Assembly (NCBI RefSeq): GCF_014207705.1
Contig: NZ_JACHIU010000001.1
Coordinates: 1,178,001-1,242,000, forward strand
Source: Sphaerisporangium rubeum
GTDB lineage: Bacteria > Actinomycetota > Actinomycetes > Streptosporangiales > Streptosporangiaceae
Reading direction: 5' to 3'
Length of the DNA: 64,000 nucleotides
Shown: piece after piece, positions 27,876 to 36,135 of the stretch
Numbering within the stretch: the first letter of the stretch is position 1
How the letters are laid out: every line of letters begins with the position of its first letter
Translations under genes and position numbers: made by a program
Notes under the pieces: model-generated
Database searches by the model: none
What the model was told of the DNA's origin: nothing
Seen by the model: the letters and a program-made list of their open reading frames with translations, nothing else

Positions 27876-28828
27876 GCCGCCCCCTCCTCACGCAACGTCC
27901 GCCCCGTGAGCGCCAGGAAAACGTCATCCAAAGTGGGCCGCGCCGTCTCCGCGGACAGCACTTTCACCCCCGCCTCATCCAGCGCACGCAAATACCCCGG
28001 CACCGCGGAAGCCGCTCGCGCCACCCGCAGCCGCACCACCGTCCCCTCCACCACGACCTCACCGGGTTCCACCACCCGCCGAGCCATCTCCGCGGCCCTC
28101 CCCGAGAACCCTTCCTCGACCTCGACCGTCACCCGGTCCCCGGCCAATCCCGCCTTGAGCCCGTCAGCCGTCCCGTCCGCGATGACCCGTCCCCGGTCGA
28201 TGATCACCACCCGCTCCGCCATGCTGTCCGCCTCCTCCAGATAGTGAGTGGTCAGGAAGATCGTCATCCCATGCCGCTCCCGCAGCCGCAGAATGTGCCC
28301 CCAGATATCAGCCCTGCTCTGCGGATCGAGCCCCGTGGAAGGCTCATCCAGAAACAGCAACTCGGGCCGATGAACCAGCCCCAGCGCGATGTCAAGCCGC
28401 CGCCGCTGCCCTCCCGACAACGTCGCAGGAGTCCGATCCGCCAGCGACTCGAGCTCCAAAAGCCCCATCACCTCATCGGCCCGCACCCGCGCCACGGCCC
28501 GGCTCATCCCATAAGCCCGCCCCTGCGTGACCAGCTCATCCCGGACCCGAAACCCCTCGCCGGCCCCGTTCTTCTGCCCCACATACCCGATCCGTCCCCG
28601 CACCCCGACGGGATCCCGCACCACATCCCGTCCCGCCACCACCGCCGACCCCGCCGTAGGCCGCAGCAGAGTCGTCAACATCCGCAGACACGTCGACTTC
28701 CCCGCTCCGTTAGGCCCGAGAAACGCCACCAGTTGTCCCTGCTCCACATCCATATCCACCCCCCGAACGGCCTCCACCACCCCCCGCCTGACCTTGAACC
28801 GCCGAGTCAGCCCACGAGCACGAATCAT
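27872..28828 (-). CDS. ABC transporter ATP-binding protein (DrrA-like)
   Basis: 318 aa. Walker A is FLGPNGAGKST, the signature is LSGGQRRRLDIALGL, Walker B is LLFLDEPSTGLDP, and the switch His lies in FLTTHYLEEAD. The C-terminal 90 residues form the DrrA-type regulatory extension ending LDDVFLALTGR. Start ATG 28828 has GGAGGGG 5 nt upstream. It is the first gene of a two-gene operon with the permease. A perfect 14-bp palindrome lies about 120 bp upstream (28950-28963). Confidence 0.92.
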   Translation of the reverse strand: MIRARGLTRRFKVRRGVVEAVRGVDMDVEQGQLVAFLGPNGAGKSTCLRMLTTLLRPTAGSAVVAGRDVVRDPVGVRGRIGYVGQKNGAGEGFRVRDELVTQGRAYGMSRAVARVRADEVMGLLELESLADRTPATLSGGQRRRLDIALGLVHRPELLFLDEPSTGLDPQSRADIWGHILRLRERHGMTIFLTTHYLEEADSMAERVVIIDRGRVIADGTADGLKAGLAGDRVTVEVEEGFSGRAAEMARRVVEPGEVVVEGTVVRLRVARAASAVPGYLRALDEAGVKVLSAETARPTLDDVFLALTGRTLREEGAA

Positions 28829-28949
28829 CGCCACCCCTCCCACCGAGAAAAGCCCGATCCGCAGGCACGCCAAAGAAAGCCCTGCTCAGGCCCGCATCAG
28901 AAGATGACTCATCCTGAACCCCCCAGAACCGTCTTGGCAAACGTGAAAC

Positions 28950-28963
28950 GGATGTGCACATCC
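28950..28963. promoter_or_regulatory. 14-bp perfect palindrome upstream of ABC exporter
   Basis: GGATGTGCACATCC, a perfect palindrome, lies 121 bp upstream of the ABC ATPase start. Its position suits an operator for a dimeric repressor of the exporter; the divergent AraC gene starts 350 bp away. The regulator is unknown. Confidence 0.4.
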
Positions 28964-29005
28964 ACCTCTGACCTGCAAAAACACCTTTCACGCCTCCCAC
29001 CAAGA

Positions 29006-29045
29006 CCCCCCACCCACAAATTTGTCCCACACCCCCCACCCACCC
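29006..29045 (-). promoter_or_regulatory. G-quadruplex-type G-runs flanking an ACAAATTTGT palindrome
   Basis: On the minus strand 29045-29026 reads as four G-runs (3, 3, 6, 3) separated by 1, 1 and 3 bases, matching the G3N1-7 pattern. A 10-bp palindrome, ACAAATTTGT (29016-29025), and two more G-runs (3 and 6) follow. It may fold as DNA or in a transcript; no function has been shown. Confidence 0.3.
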
Positions 29046-29314
29046 ACTGACCAGCGAATTCTCATCCCATCCACCCGACTCCCGACCCCCGAGCCAAGAT
29101 TTTCCGCCAACGAGCCCTCATCCCCGCGAACCCCACATCCCCCAGACCCCCGACCTCCGGCCCCGCCACCAGACTCCCCACCTCCGCACGTACGACATCC
29201 ATCAGCCCCCACCCCGCCACCACGACCCGGCCGTTCCCCAGACGACCCGACCGCTCCACCACACGAACTGACCTCTCCACCGAGGTTGTCAGTCCCACCA
29301 GCGATACTGACCCC

Positions 29315-29791
29315 ATGCCGTCCGTCCCACCCGCACGCCACCTCGTCCGCGCGAAAGACCTGGTAGACACCCGCTACCACGACCCCATAACCGTCGCCGA
29401 CATGGCCAAGGCGGCCGGCCTCTCCCGCTCCCACTTCAGCCAGCAGTTCCACCGCGCCTTCGGCGAAACCCCCCACACCTACCTCCTGACCCGCCGCCTG
29501 GAACGCGCCGCCGCACTCCTCCGCAACACCGACCGCTCAGTAGCCGACATCTGCCTGGCTGTAGGCCTTCAAAGCATCGGCTCCTTCACCACCAGCTTCA
29601 CCCACACCTACGGCATGCCCCCCACCACATACCGAGCCCAGTTCCCCGACCCCGCCAAGTACGCCTTGATCCCCGCCTGCGTCGTCCGAGCCCACTCCCG
29701 TCCCCAACACCGGACGTTTCGAGAAGACACCCCCGAACCCACCCCACTAACGTCAGAGATGTCCGATTCACCACCCACCGGAGACCTCTGA
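29315..29791 (+). CDS. AraC-family DNA-binding protein (short)
   Basis: 158 aa. Two helix-turn-helix motifs occupy residues 15-110: ITVADMAKAAGLSRSHFSQQF and SVADICLAVGLQSIGSFTTSF, followed by GMPPTTYR. There is no N-terminal sensor domain, so it is an HTH-only AraC. Its stop shares a base with the ATG of the VOC gene (TGATG), so the two are translationally coupled and likely one regulatory unit. Confidence 0.88.
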   Translation: MPSVPPARHLVRAKDLVDTRYHDPITVADMAKAAGLSRSHFSQQFHRAFGETPHTYLLTRRLERAAALLRNTDRSVADICLAVGLQSIGSFTTSFTHTYGMPPTTYRAQFPDPAKYALIPACVVRAHSRPQHRTFREDTPEPTPLTSEMSDSPPTGDL

Positions 29792-30219
29792 TGATCAATA
29801 TCGCCAACGCACAGCTCTGGGTCCACGACCAGGACGAAGCCCTCGCCTTCTACACCAAGAAACTCGACATGGAAGTCCGCTCCGACGTCACCGTCCCCGA
29901 GATGGGCAACTTCCGCTGGCTGACGGTAGGCCCCACCAACCAGCCCGACTTCGCCATCGTCCTCATGGCCATCCCCGGCCCCCCGCTGATGGACGACGCC
30001 ACCACAGCCCAGGTCCACGACCTCATGTCCAAGGGCTTCGCCGGCACCGTCTTCCTCACCACCGACGACTGCGAAGCCACCTACCGCGACCTGAAGTCCC
30101 GAGGCGTCGAATTCACCGAAACCCCCGAGCAGCGGCCCTACGGCATAGACGCCGGCTTCCGCGACCCCTCAGGCAACCAGTTCCGCCTGACCCAGCTCAA
30201 CGTATCCTTCGGCGGCTGA
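29791..30219 (+). CDS. VOC-superfamily (glyoxalase/bleomycin-resistance fold) protein
   Basis: 142 aa with two paired beta-alpha-beta units. It begins INIANAQLWVHDQDEALAFYTKKL and ends GIDAGFRDPSGNQFRLTQL, the typical VOC C-terminal signature. Length matches a complete single-chain domain pair. It is coupled to the AraC gene; HTH-only AraC plus VOC pairs are common in actinobacteria. The activity (dioxygenase, lyase or binding protein) is not determinable. Confidence 0.88.
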   Translation: MINIANAQLWVHDQDEALAFYTKKLDMEVRSDVTVPEMGNFRWLTVGPTNQPDFAIVLMAIPGPPLMDDATTAQVHDLMSKGFAGTVFLTTDDCEATYRDLKSRGVEFTETPEQRPYGIDAGFRDPSGNQFRLTQLNVSFGG

Positions 30220-30226
30220 CGAGCCC

Positions 30227-30847
30227 TCATTCCTCCCGCACATCAGGCGGTGGAAGGCTCTCGATCCGCCGGGGAAAGTACCGCAAGATGTCCTCCCCGC
30301 ATCGCCAGAGAGCCGCGACCTCCCGCCTGCAGACCTCGATGAGCTCCCGGTCGACGAACCTGCGAGCCCCAGAGAGCACCCCCGCGCTGTACTGAATGAC
30401 GTACATCACGGGTGAAGCCACCCGCTCCCCAAGGATCAGCACCTCAGGCAGCTCCTCCCGCGCCTCCAGATGAGCGACGGCCGCCGTAGGAAGCACCGTG
30501 ATCTGCTCCCCGAGCTCGGCCCAGATCGTCAGCACATGCAGCTCCCACTGCAAGTAAGCCGTAAGCGGCTCACAAACAAACCGAACCCGCCGCTGCACGA
30601 TCCCCCGCCGATCCAGTGCTCTCTGGTGCTCCACTCTCCCGGCCCGCATCCCCTCCGCAAGCCGAAGAGCCCCATCCCAGTCCCCGCCACGCATCGCCAC
30701 CCAACTAGGCGACCCCGGCTCCCGAAACGTCAGCCCCCTCTCCAACCTCCACGTCACATCGGCGACCCAGAAGTGCCGCCGAAAGTCCTCCTTGTACTCC
30801 TCCAGCCCCAACACCGGCGCCGGTAGCGACCCAAGCTCCTCAAGCAT
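30227..30847 (-). CDS. DUF6879-like protein
   Basis: 206 aa. The sequence YKEDFRRHFWVADVTWRLERGLTFREPGSPSWVA, then RRVRFVCEPLTAYLQWELHV and the C-terminal RFVDRELIEVCRREVAALW, matches the actinobacterial family I know as DUF6879, usually found beside XRE-DUF5753/DUF397 genes. ATG 30847 overlaps the end of the upstream ATPase gene by 8 bp, so the two are co-translated. Function unknown, probably part of the WhiJ-like regulatory locus. Confidence 0.75.
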   Translation of the reverse strand: MLEELGSLPAPVLGLEEYKEDFRRHFWVADVTWRLERGLTFREPGSPSWVAMRGGDWDGALRLAEGMRAGRVEHQRALDRRGIVQRRVRFVCEPLTAYLQWELHVLTIWAELGEQITVLPTAAVAHLEAREELPEVLILGERVASPVMYVIQYSAGVLSGARRFVDRELIEVCRREVAALWRCGEDILRYFPRRIESLPPPDVREE

Positions 30848-31340
30848 CTGTCCCCTCCGTCCCCGCCGCGCAGGCCAACGGCAGCGACCCCTCCCGAGGC
30901 AACAGACACCGAACCTGCTTGCCGATCGGCGTCACCGCCACGTCCCACCCAGGAGTAAGCGCATCCAGCAACCAGAGCCCCCGCCCCGACTCGACCTCCG
31001 GATCATCCGCACTCGTCCCGGCTCGAACCGGCAGCCGAACCGGATCCGGATCATGAACCCTGACCCAGACCCCCGCACCGCCGACCTCCACCTCCACGAT
31101 CACCGGAGCCCAGTGCCCACAGGCCCGCACCGCGTTCCCCACCAACTCCGACGCGACCAGCCGCGCCGACTCCACCGTCTCACCGTCGACGCCGAGCACG
31201 GCAAGGACCTCTTTGATCATCTTCCGAACGGCACTCAGGTTTTCCGCACAGACATTCATGTGTACCGCGAAACCGTTTGTCCGAGTTGATGGATAGAAGC
31301 CCAACCTGGCGAACGATGCGTATTCTTCTATATTGGACAT
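30840..31340 (-). CDS. single-domain ATP-binding protein (HATPase_c_2), WhiJ-module ATPase (third copy)
   Basis: GHKL ATPase with N-box RLVASELVGNAVRACG, D-box RVHDPDPVR and G2 region VESGRGLWLLDALTPGWD. Start taken at ATG 31340 (MSNIEEY) after GGGGTGAAA; ATG 31358 would add six residues. It is divergent from an XRE-DUF5753 gene and coupled to a DUF6879 gene. As with the other copies, an anti-sigma-like role is inferred from the fold. Confidence 0.82.
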   Translation of the reverse strand: MSNIEEYASFARLGFYPSTRTNGFAVHMNVCAENLSAVRKMIKEVLAVLGVDGETVESARLVASELVGNAVRACGHWAPVIVEVEVGGAGVWVRVHDPDPVRLPVRAGTSADDPEVESGRGLWLLDALTPGWDVAVTPIGKQVRCLLPREGSLPLACAAGTEGTDA

Positions 31341-31545
31341 TTTCACCCCGTTCCTCATCTCCGACCCTGTGGTGACTGGAATCCGACAATTTACTCAAAG
31401 TATCTGTAGTCTGACCCTGAGTCATTGTCACTGGTAGGGATGATGGAGGGTTTCCAAGTTTTGGCGCAAGGTTTCTACCCAACTCCTCGCCAGCTTTTTT
31501 TGAAAGGCATCGCTTTGCCTATGGTGGAGTGCCAGACTTGCGCTC

Positions 31546-32415
31546 ATGCCGAACGCGCCTGTGATCCCGACCGTCCGACGCCGCCGCTTGGGTTCAACTC
31601 TGAGAATGTTGCGAAATAAAGCGGGAATGACACTGGACGAGGCTTCTGTCGCTATGGGGTGGAAGGCGCCAAAAATGTCCAAAATCGAGAATGCCTTCGC
31701 GACCATCCGCTCCGCAGAGGTGACCACGCTGCTACAGGTGTACGGCGTCACCGACCCCGAGATCTACAGCGCACTGGAGGCACTCGCCAAGGACGCCGGC
31801 AAGAAGGGTTGGTGGCAGACGTACAGCGGAGTGGTCGCCCCCGCGTACGCCGACTACATCTCCCTTGAGTCCGACGCCGAGAGCATCAAGGTCTTCGCCC
31901 CACTCCTCATCCCCGGTCTCCTCCAGACAGCCGCCTACGCGCGCGAGACCATCTCCGGCATCACCATGACCCGAACCCCCGAGGAGATAGCAGCCCTGGC
32001 GGAACTCCGCTTGGCCCGACAGTCCGTACTGACCCGCCCCAGTGGTCCACTGAAGCTCTGGGCCGTCATCTCAGAAGCCGTCCTCCACCAGCGATTCGCC
32101 GTACGCCCGTCCACAATGCGCGACCAACTACGCAGACTGACCGACTGCGCAGACCTCCCCAACGTCACCATCCAGGTCATGCCTTTGGACGCCACCCCAC
32201 ACCCCGGCTACGCAGGAGGCTTCAGCGTCGTCGGCTTCCCCTCAGCCCTCCCCGACGTAGTGACGCTGGAAAACCTCCTGGGCCTCGCCTATCTTGAAGA
32301 GGACTCGGAGGTGAACACCTTTACCGACGCCTTCAGTCGAATCGTCGCCGCCGCCTCTCCGGTAGACGACTCCAAGGCCCTGATCGCCCGCATGGAGAAA
32401 GGCACCAGGCAGTGA
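31546..32415 (+). CDS. XRE-family regulator with DUF5753 (WhiJ-like, third copy)
   Basis: 289 aa. The HTH lies around residues 15-65 (LRNKAGMTLDEASVAMGWKAP...KIENAFATI). DUF5753 follows, with IKVFAPLLIPGLLQTAAYA, RLARQSVLTR and IQVMPLDATPHPGYAGGF. The 3' end overlaps the DUF397 gene by 4 bp. No strong Shine-Dalgarno precedes ATG 31546. This locus directly abuts the restriction-modification island. Confidence 0.88.
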   Translation: MPNAPVIPTVRRRRLGSTLRMLRNKAGMTLDEASVAMGWKAPKMSKIENAFATIRSAEVTTLLQVYGVTDPEIYSALEALAKDAGKKGWWQTYSGVVAPAYADYISLESDAESIKVFAPLLIPGLLQTAAYARETISGITMTRTPEEIAALAELRLARQSVLTRPSGPLKLWAVISEAVLHQRFAVRPSTMRDQLRRLTDCADLPNVTIQVMPLDATPHPGYAGGFSVVGFPSALPDVVTLENLLGLAYLEEDSEVNTFTDAFSRIVAAASPVDDSKALIARMEKGTRQ

Positions 32416-32633
32416 CCCCTAATTGCCCCAGCCAAGACACCTGCGACCTGGCCACACTGAGGTGGCGCAAGTCCTCCGCCAGCGCGGCCGAAGGTGACTG
32501 CGTGGAAATCGCTGATATCCCGTCCGGCGGGAAGGCGATCCGTGACTCCAAGCACTTGGGTACGATGCCGCTGAGGCTCACAGATGCCGTATGGTCGGCC
32601 TTCCGGCAAGCCGTACGGAGCGGCGAACTCTGA
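32412..32633 (+). CDS. DUF397 protein
   Basis: 73 aa, starting at GTG 32412 within the stop of the XRE gene (GTGA). It has the DUF397 blocks LRWRKSSASAAEGDCVEIAD, KAIRDSKHLG and TDAVWSAFRQAV. It is probably the partner of the WhiJ-like regulator. A short N-terminal extension (TPNCPSQDTC) carries two cysteines. Confidence 0.88.
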   Translation: MTPNCPSQDTCDLATLRWRKSSASAAEGDCVEIADIPSGGKAIRDSKHLGTMPLRLTDAVWSAFRQAVRSGEL

Positions 32634-32685
32634 GCTTCTCCATGCTCCGATGGCGTGCGCTCAGTGCCGCTGCGGTGCGGATTGT

Positions 32686-33849
32686 CTAAGGGCCGCTGTG
32701 GAGACGGCCGCCTGCGAGCGGTCGGTCTTGCTCCCGATAGTGAACCATTGATGGCTCGGCGTCGTGGATCGGGCCCGAACACTTCCGGATGTCCCAGGTC
32801 TCAAGGCTCTGCAGCAGATAGTCGTCCGGAGCGTCCCAACCGAATGCAGCACAAAGGATGTGCATTGCCAATCTAGGAGGCACAGCATTTCCGATCTGCT
32901 GACCCACGTCCCGCCCGGACCAGGGGTAGTTCACTGGGAAAGTCTGCAGGCGACCGGCTTCGGAGAGGGAGAACCGCGGCAGCTCGATGTCCCTTGCAGA
33001 CACGACACGGTTACGAAAGATCTTTCCTGTAACAGTGGCAGACGGTTCCCAGGAGGCCCTACGACCGCGAGCTTTGGGATCCCCGCCGGTTCCGTAGTTC
33101 GAGATCACGAAAAAGTCCGACGGTCGATCGAGCGCGTCAGCCATTCTTCTCCACGGTTGGAGTGCTCGATCCCCTGCCTCGCGTGAGATGCCTCTGCGGT
33201 AACGCCGATGTGTAGGCGATGGCAGAGACACTTTTTCGTCGCCTAGACGAGCGATGAGCACTGCCCGTCTGCGTGTCTGAGGTACGCCGTATTCCTCAGT
33301 GCGGAGGATTGCGCAGTCCACGCCATAGCCTTCGTGCTGAAGAGCAGCCGCGTACGCCTCCCATACAGGGAGCGCCGCCGGAACCTGCTCAAGGATTATT
33401 GCGTCATACGGGGTGGCGTTCTCTACGTCGATCGCTGCGAGCGCCCAGCGAAGAGGCTCCAGGACCATGCGCGTTCGCTCGTCCCTAAGCCTGGAAAGAT
33501 CCTTTACGATCTCCGTCCGTTCCTCCCGGGCAACCATGCGTTTGATGAAGTGCTGGACCTCGTCAAGAGCTTTGCGCCCGGTCCCCCGGCCGGCGACGGT
33601 GAAGGTCTGACACGGTGGTCCTCCCGCAAGCACGTTCGCCCTGGGGAAGTTCAGGGGGCCATAGTCACGTACGTCTGCTTCCACCGTGACCAGACCAGCT
33701 GCTCGCCGCGTCTGACATGCCGAGGCATCCCATTCCAGACCCACAGTCGCGACACCGAGCTTCTCCGCCGCCACGTCGAGTCCGCCAGGCCCAGCGAACA
33801 AGTCGACCATCTGGGCAGGACGCCAATCGATCTTAGGGCGGTGTGTCAC
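32686..33849 (-). CDS. DNA (cytosine-5) methyltransferase of the Z1/MORC restriction-modification island
   Basis: 387 aa. The C5-methyltransferase motifs in order are: I, MVDLFAGPGGLDVAAEKLG; IV, AGGPPCQTFTVAG with the catalytic Cys; VI, AIILEQVPA, where most C5 enzymes have ENV (here EQV); VIII, QTRRRAVLIA; and X, GQQIGNAVPPRLA. The short target-recognition stretch lies between VIII and IX. GTG 33849 is the only upstream start. It is divergent from vsr (34026) and probably protects host DNA from the operon at 34499-41543. Base composition is visibly less GC-rich than the flanks. Confidence 0.92.
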   Translation of the reverse strand: MTHRPKIDWRPAQMVDLFAGPGGLDVAAEKLGVATVGLEWDASACQTRRAAGLVTVEADVRDYGPLNFPRANVLAGGPPCQTFTVAGRGTGRKALDEVQHFIKRMVAREERTEIVKDLSRLRDERTRMVLEPLRWALAAIDVENATPYDAIILEQVPAALPVWEAYAAALQHEGYGVDCAILRTEEYGVPQTRRRAVLIARLGDEKVSLPSPTHRRYRRGISREAGDRALQPWRRMADALDRPSDFFVISNYGTGGDPKARGRRASWEPSATVTGKIFRNRVVSARDIELPRFSLSEAGRLQTFPVNYPWSGRDVGQQIGNAVPPRLAMHILCAAFGWDAPDDYLLQSLETWDIRKCSGPIHDAEPSMVHYREQDRPLAGGRLHSGP

Positions 33850-34025
33850 CCGTGAGATGCTGCCACAGTTTTCGTTGTCTGAAGTCCGGTGGGGTGAGGA
33901 GATCAGGCGTATCCATGGACAGACGAAGCATCAGTTCATGACGTGCACCTTCCCAGCGAGAGGTCGGCGAACAGATGATCACGATCTCGGTGTCAGGGAC
34001 AGGGGACAGGGGATAGCGTTCTGGT

Positions 34026-34454
34026 GTGGCAACCATGCCTTCTCCCAGTTCGCCCGGTGTGTCGGCGCGGATGAGCAAGCAGCGTCGCAGGGACACCGGG
34101 CCAGAGGTCTCGATTCGCAAACTTCTGCATGCCAGCGGTCTGCGGTACCGGGTGGCCTGGTCCATACCAGGTATGAAGCGCCGCTCGATCGACATCGCTT
34201 TCACGCGAGCTAAGGTGGCGATCTTCGTGGACGGGTGTTTTTGGCACTCCTGCCCGGAGCACGCCACTCGTCCGGCTGTGAACGATACATGGTGGTCTGA
34301 GAAGTTGGCGAAGAACGTGGCGCGAGACATGGCCACGAACGAGCATCTCAAGCAGGCAGGGTGGCGAGTCATCCGGATCTGGGAGCACGAGGACCCGTCC
34401 CGAGCGGTCGAGCGCATCGTCGAAGCGGTCACACGTGCACAGGCCGAGTGTTGA
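34026..34454 (+). CDS. vsr: very short patch repair (Vsr) mismatch endonuclease
   Basis: 142 aa. RMSKQRRRDTGPEVSIRKLLH, the catalytic region KRRSIDIAFTRAKVAIFVDGCFWHSCPEH, and the late VIRIWEHEDP are characteristic. Vsr nicks beside T:G mismatches produced by deamination of 5-methylcytosine and is usually encoded next to a C5 methyltransferase, as here (33849). Start GTG 34026 was used; ATG 34035 is an alternative, and neither has a strong Shine-Dalgarno. It is transcribed opposite to the rest of the island. Confidence 0.93.
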   Translation: MATMPSPSSPGVSARMSKQRRRDTGPEVSIRKLLHASGLRYRVAWSIPGMKRRSIDIAFTRAKVAIFVDGCFWHSCPEHATRPAVNDTWWSEKLAKNVARDMATNEHLKQAGWRVIRIWEHEDPSRAVERIVEAVTRAQAEC

Positions 34455-34498
34455 CTCGTCCTGCGATGACGTCCAGCGTTTGCCCGGTCCGAGGTGCC

Positions 34499-35251
34499 CT
34501 ACGGTTCGAGGCCGCGTTCTCTGGAATCCCCAGACCGTCCGGTCAGCCGCGTGACCGTCTCGGACGTCAATGCTCGACAGATGTCTCGCACCTGCTGGTC
34601 GGAGAGGGCTCGTACGTCCAGGAACGCCAAGTACCTGCGCAGGCGAGCTGTGACATCTCGGATCACCGGTCTACGAGAGACATTCGTGGCGAGTTCGGTG
34701 ACAGCTCCGGCCATCTCCCGTACCAGACGAGGGTCACCGCCAATGCTGCGGCGTTCGAGAAGCTGGTTGAGGTCGCTCTCGCTGAGCGCAGCCAGGATGT
34801 GCTCGTGGCCGGCGAAGACAACGGCCTGCCACCACAGCCGAGCCCAGGTGTGCCGCGTGAGATCGGTGGCGATCCACCGCTCCTTGTTGTTCGGTCCGAA
34901 GCGCCACATGGTCACATGCGGCAGGGCCACGAGGGAGAGGAAGGACCAGAGGTCCCGGTTGCCGGCTTCCGCCCATGACAGATTTAAGTGAGCGCGGATC
35001 ACCTTGGCGGCGTCACGATCAAAGGCCACCCGCGCGTCGCTTCCGGCAGCTTCCGGGAAACGGTATTCACGGGCCACTGTCGAAACCGCATCGATCAGTT
35101 CCCGTACGTGCTTCGGTGCGACACGGCCCCCGACGGGTGCCCATGTCTGTTCCGGATGACTCTCTCGTGGCTCGCGGAGTCGCCCGGCGTAGATATCGGC
35201 ATACAGGGTTGCGCCGACAACGGCGGGGAGATGGGGCCACAGTTCGCTCAT
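34499..35251 (-). CDS. DUF6339-like protein, last gene of the Z1/MORC operon
   Basis: 250 aa, helix-rich. Landmarks are LWPHLPAVVGATLYADIYAGRLREP, WAEAGNRDLWSFLSLVALPHVTMWRF, WWQAVVFAG and LARR-type basic repeats near the C-terminus. I recall this as the DUF6339 family associated with Z1-type islands (memory, not searched). ATG 35251 overlaps the preceding gene's stop by 4 bp. There is no obvious nuclease motif. It is possibly a structural or DNA-binding subunit; function unknown. Confidence 0.7.
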   Translation of the reverse strand: MSELWPHLPAVVGATLYADIYAGRLREPRESHPEQTWAPVGGRVAPKHVRELIDAVSTVAREYRFPEAAGSDARVAFDRDAAKVIRAHLNLSWAEAGNRDLWSFLSLVALPHVTMWRFGPNNKERWIATDLTRHTWARLWWQAVVFAGHEHILAALSESDLNQLLERRSIGGDPRLVREMAGAVTELATNVSRRPVIRDVTARLRRYLAFLDVRALSDQQVRDICRALTSETVTRLTGRSGDSRERGLEP

Positions 35252-36135
35252 TGGAAGATGCGCCCCCTGCCGAGGCTCCGCACGGCACCCGAGACCTGGG
35301 TCCTGAAGTCCGCGAGGTCCACCGCCGACGGTGGGGCGACGACATGCAATGGTGATGCGGCGATGGTCCTCGCAAGGACGTCCCCGACGCTGTCGGGTGG
35401 CCAGTCCTCGCGTTCCTCCAGTTCGGTGCGGAGGTGCAGGGCGAGTTCCAGCAGTAATGCGGCGACTCCGGCCTGAAGTTCGTCGAGCAGAGCCTGCTGT
35501 CGTCTGTCCTTGACCCCTCGGGACACGGCTGTCCGTAACTCACGGTCGCGTTTGTTGATGAGCACGCGGAACACACCGTAGAAAGGTGCAGTCAGGTCCG
35601 TGCTCGTCTCCAGATGCCAACTGGCGGTGGGGGAGAGGCGTGTGTGCGAGAAGTCGATCTCGTGAACCGGGAACATGGAGGACATGCTCTCCAGCACCAT
35701 TCGCTGGATGTGCTCTGCGAGCACCGAGCCCGGTACGGTCGCGACGCCGACGTGTCGCTCGACGGAGTAGCGGACAAGGCTGATGGTGCTGCGGAGGGAG
35801 AGGGTTCCGGCCAGGCGTTCCCCGGCGAGTATCGTGTCGATCGATGCCATGCCGTTCGGGTCGAATTTCACTGCTGGCGCGGCCTCGGTCATATCGGTGG
35901 TCGAACTGGTCCAAGAGACCGTCAGCGCGATGTCCGTGAGATCGAGTCCTGTCTCCTGTACGAAGCGTGCAACATCGATCCGTACATGTCGTGCTGCGCG
36001 TAGATCTGTGCCTGGATCCCATCCCTCGATGGCGTCCGGCAAAGGTCTCCACTCCCCTGCGTCGAGCAGGAACCATGGTTCCCACATGATTGTGCCCGGA
36101 CGTGGTACCAAGTAAGGGCGGACGTCAGCCGGCAT
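35248..36135 (-). CDS. unassigned 295-aa protein of the Z1/MORC operon
   Basis: I do not recognise a family. It begins with an Asp/Trp-rich segment (YLVPRPGTIMWEPWFLLDAGEWRPLP). Beta-like segments follow, including GLDLTDIALTVSWTSSTTD and LAGTLSLRSTISLVRY. Late in the chain comes a helical part (RRQQALLDELQAGVAALLLELALHLRTELEER). ATG 36135 overlaps the MORC ATPase gene by 11 bp, and the stop overlaps the DUF6339-like gene by 4 bp, so it is translated as part of the operon. The overlaps argue for a stoichiometric component of the complex. Confidence 0.75.
   Translation of the reverse strand: MPADVRPYLVPRPGTIMWEPWFLLDAGEWRPLPDAIEGWDPGTDLRAARHVRIDVARFVQETGLDLTDIALTVSWTSSTTDMTEAAPAVKFDPNGMASIDTILAGERLAGTLSLRSTISLVRYSVERHVGVATVPGSVLAEHIQRMVLESMSSMFPVHEIDFSHTRLSPTASWHLETSTDLTAPFYGVFRVLINKRDRELRTAVSRGVKDRRQQALLDELQAGVAALLLELALHLRTELEEREDWPPDSVGDVLARTIAASPLHVVAPPSAVDLADFRTQVSGAVRSLGRGRIFQ

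Larger units (their letters stand above)
28829..29314. other. 486-bp divergent intergenic region with strong C/G strand asymmetry
   Basis: Between the divergent ABC operon and the AraC gene. The plus strand is exceptionally C-rich and G-poor; for example, 29101-29160 has 33 C and 9 G. It contains a palindrome at 28950-28963 and a G-quadruplex-type run on the minus strand at 29026-29045. No credible gene was seen. Confidence 0.6.

Noticed and set aside
33833-34432. 199-codon minus-strand ORF over vsr
   Set aside because: Vsr motifs are clear on the plus strand; the minus ORF has no recognisable sequence.
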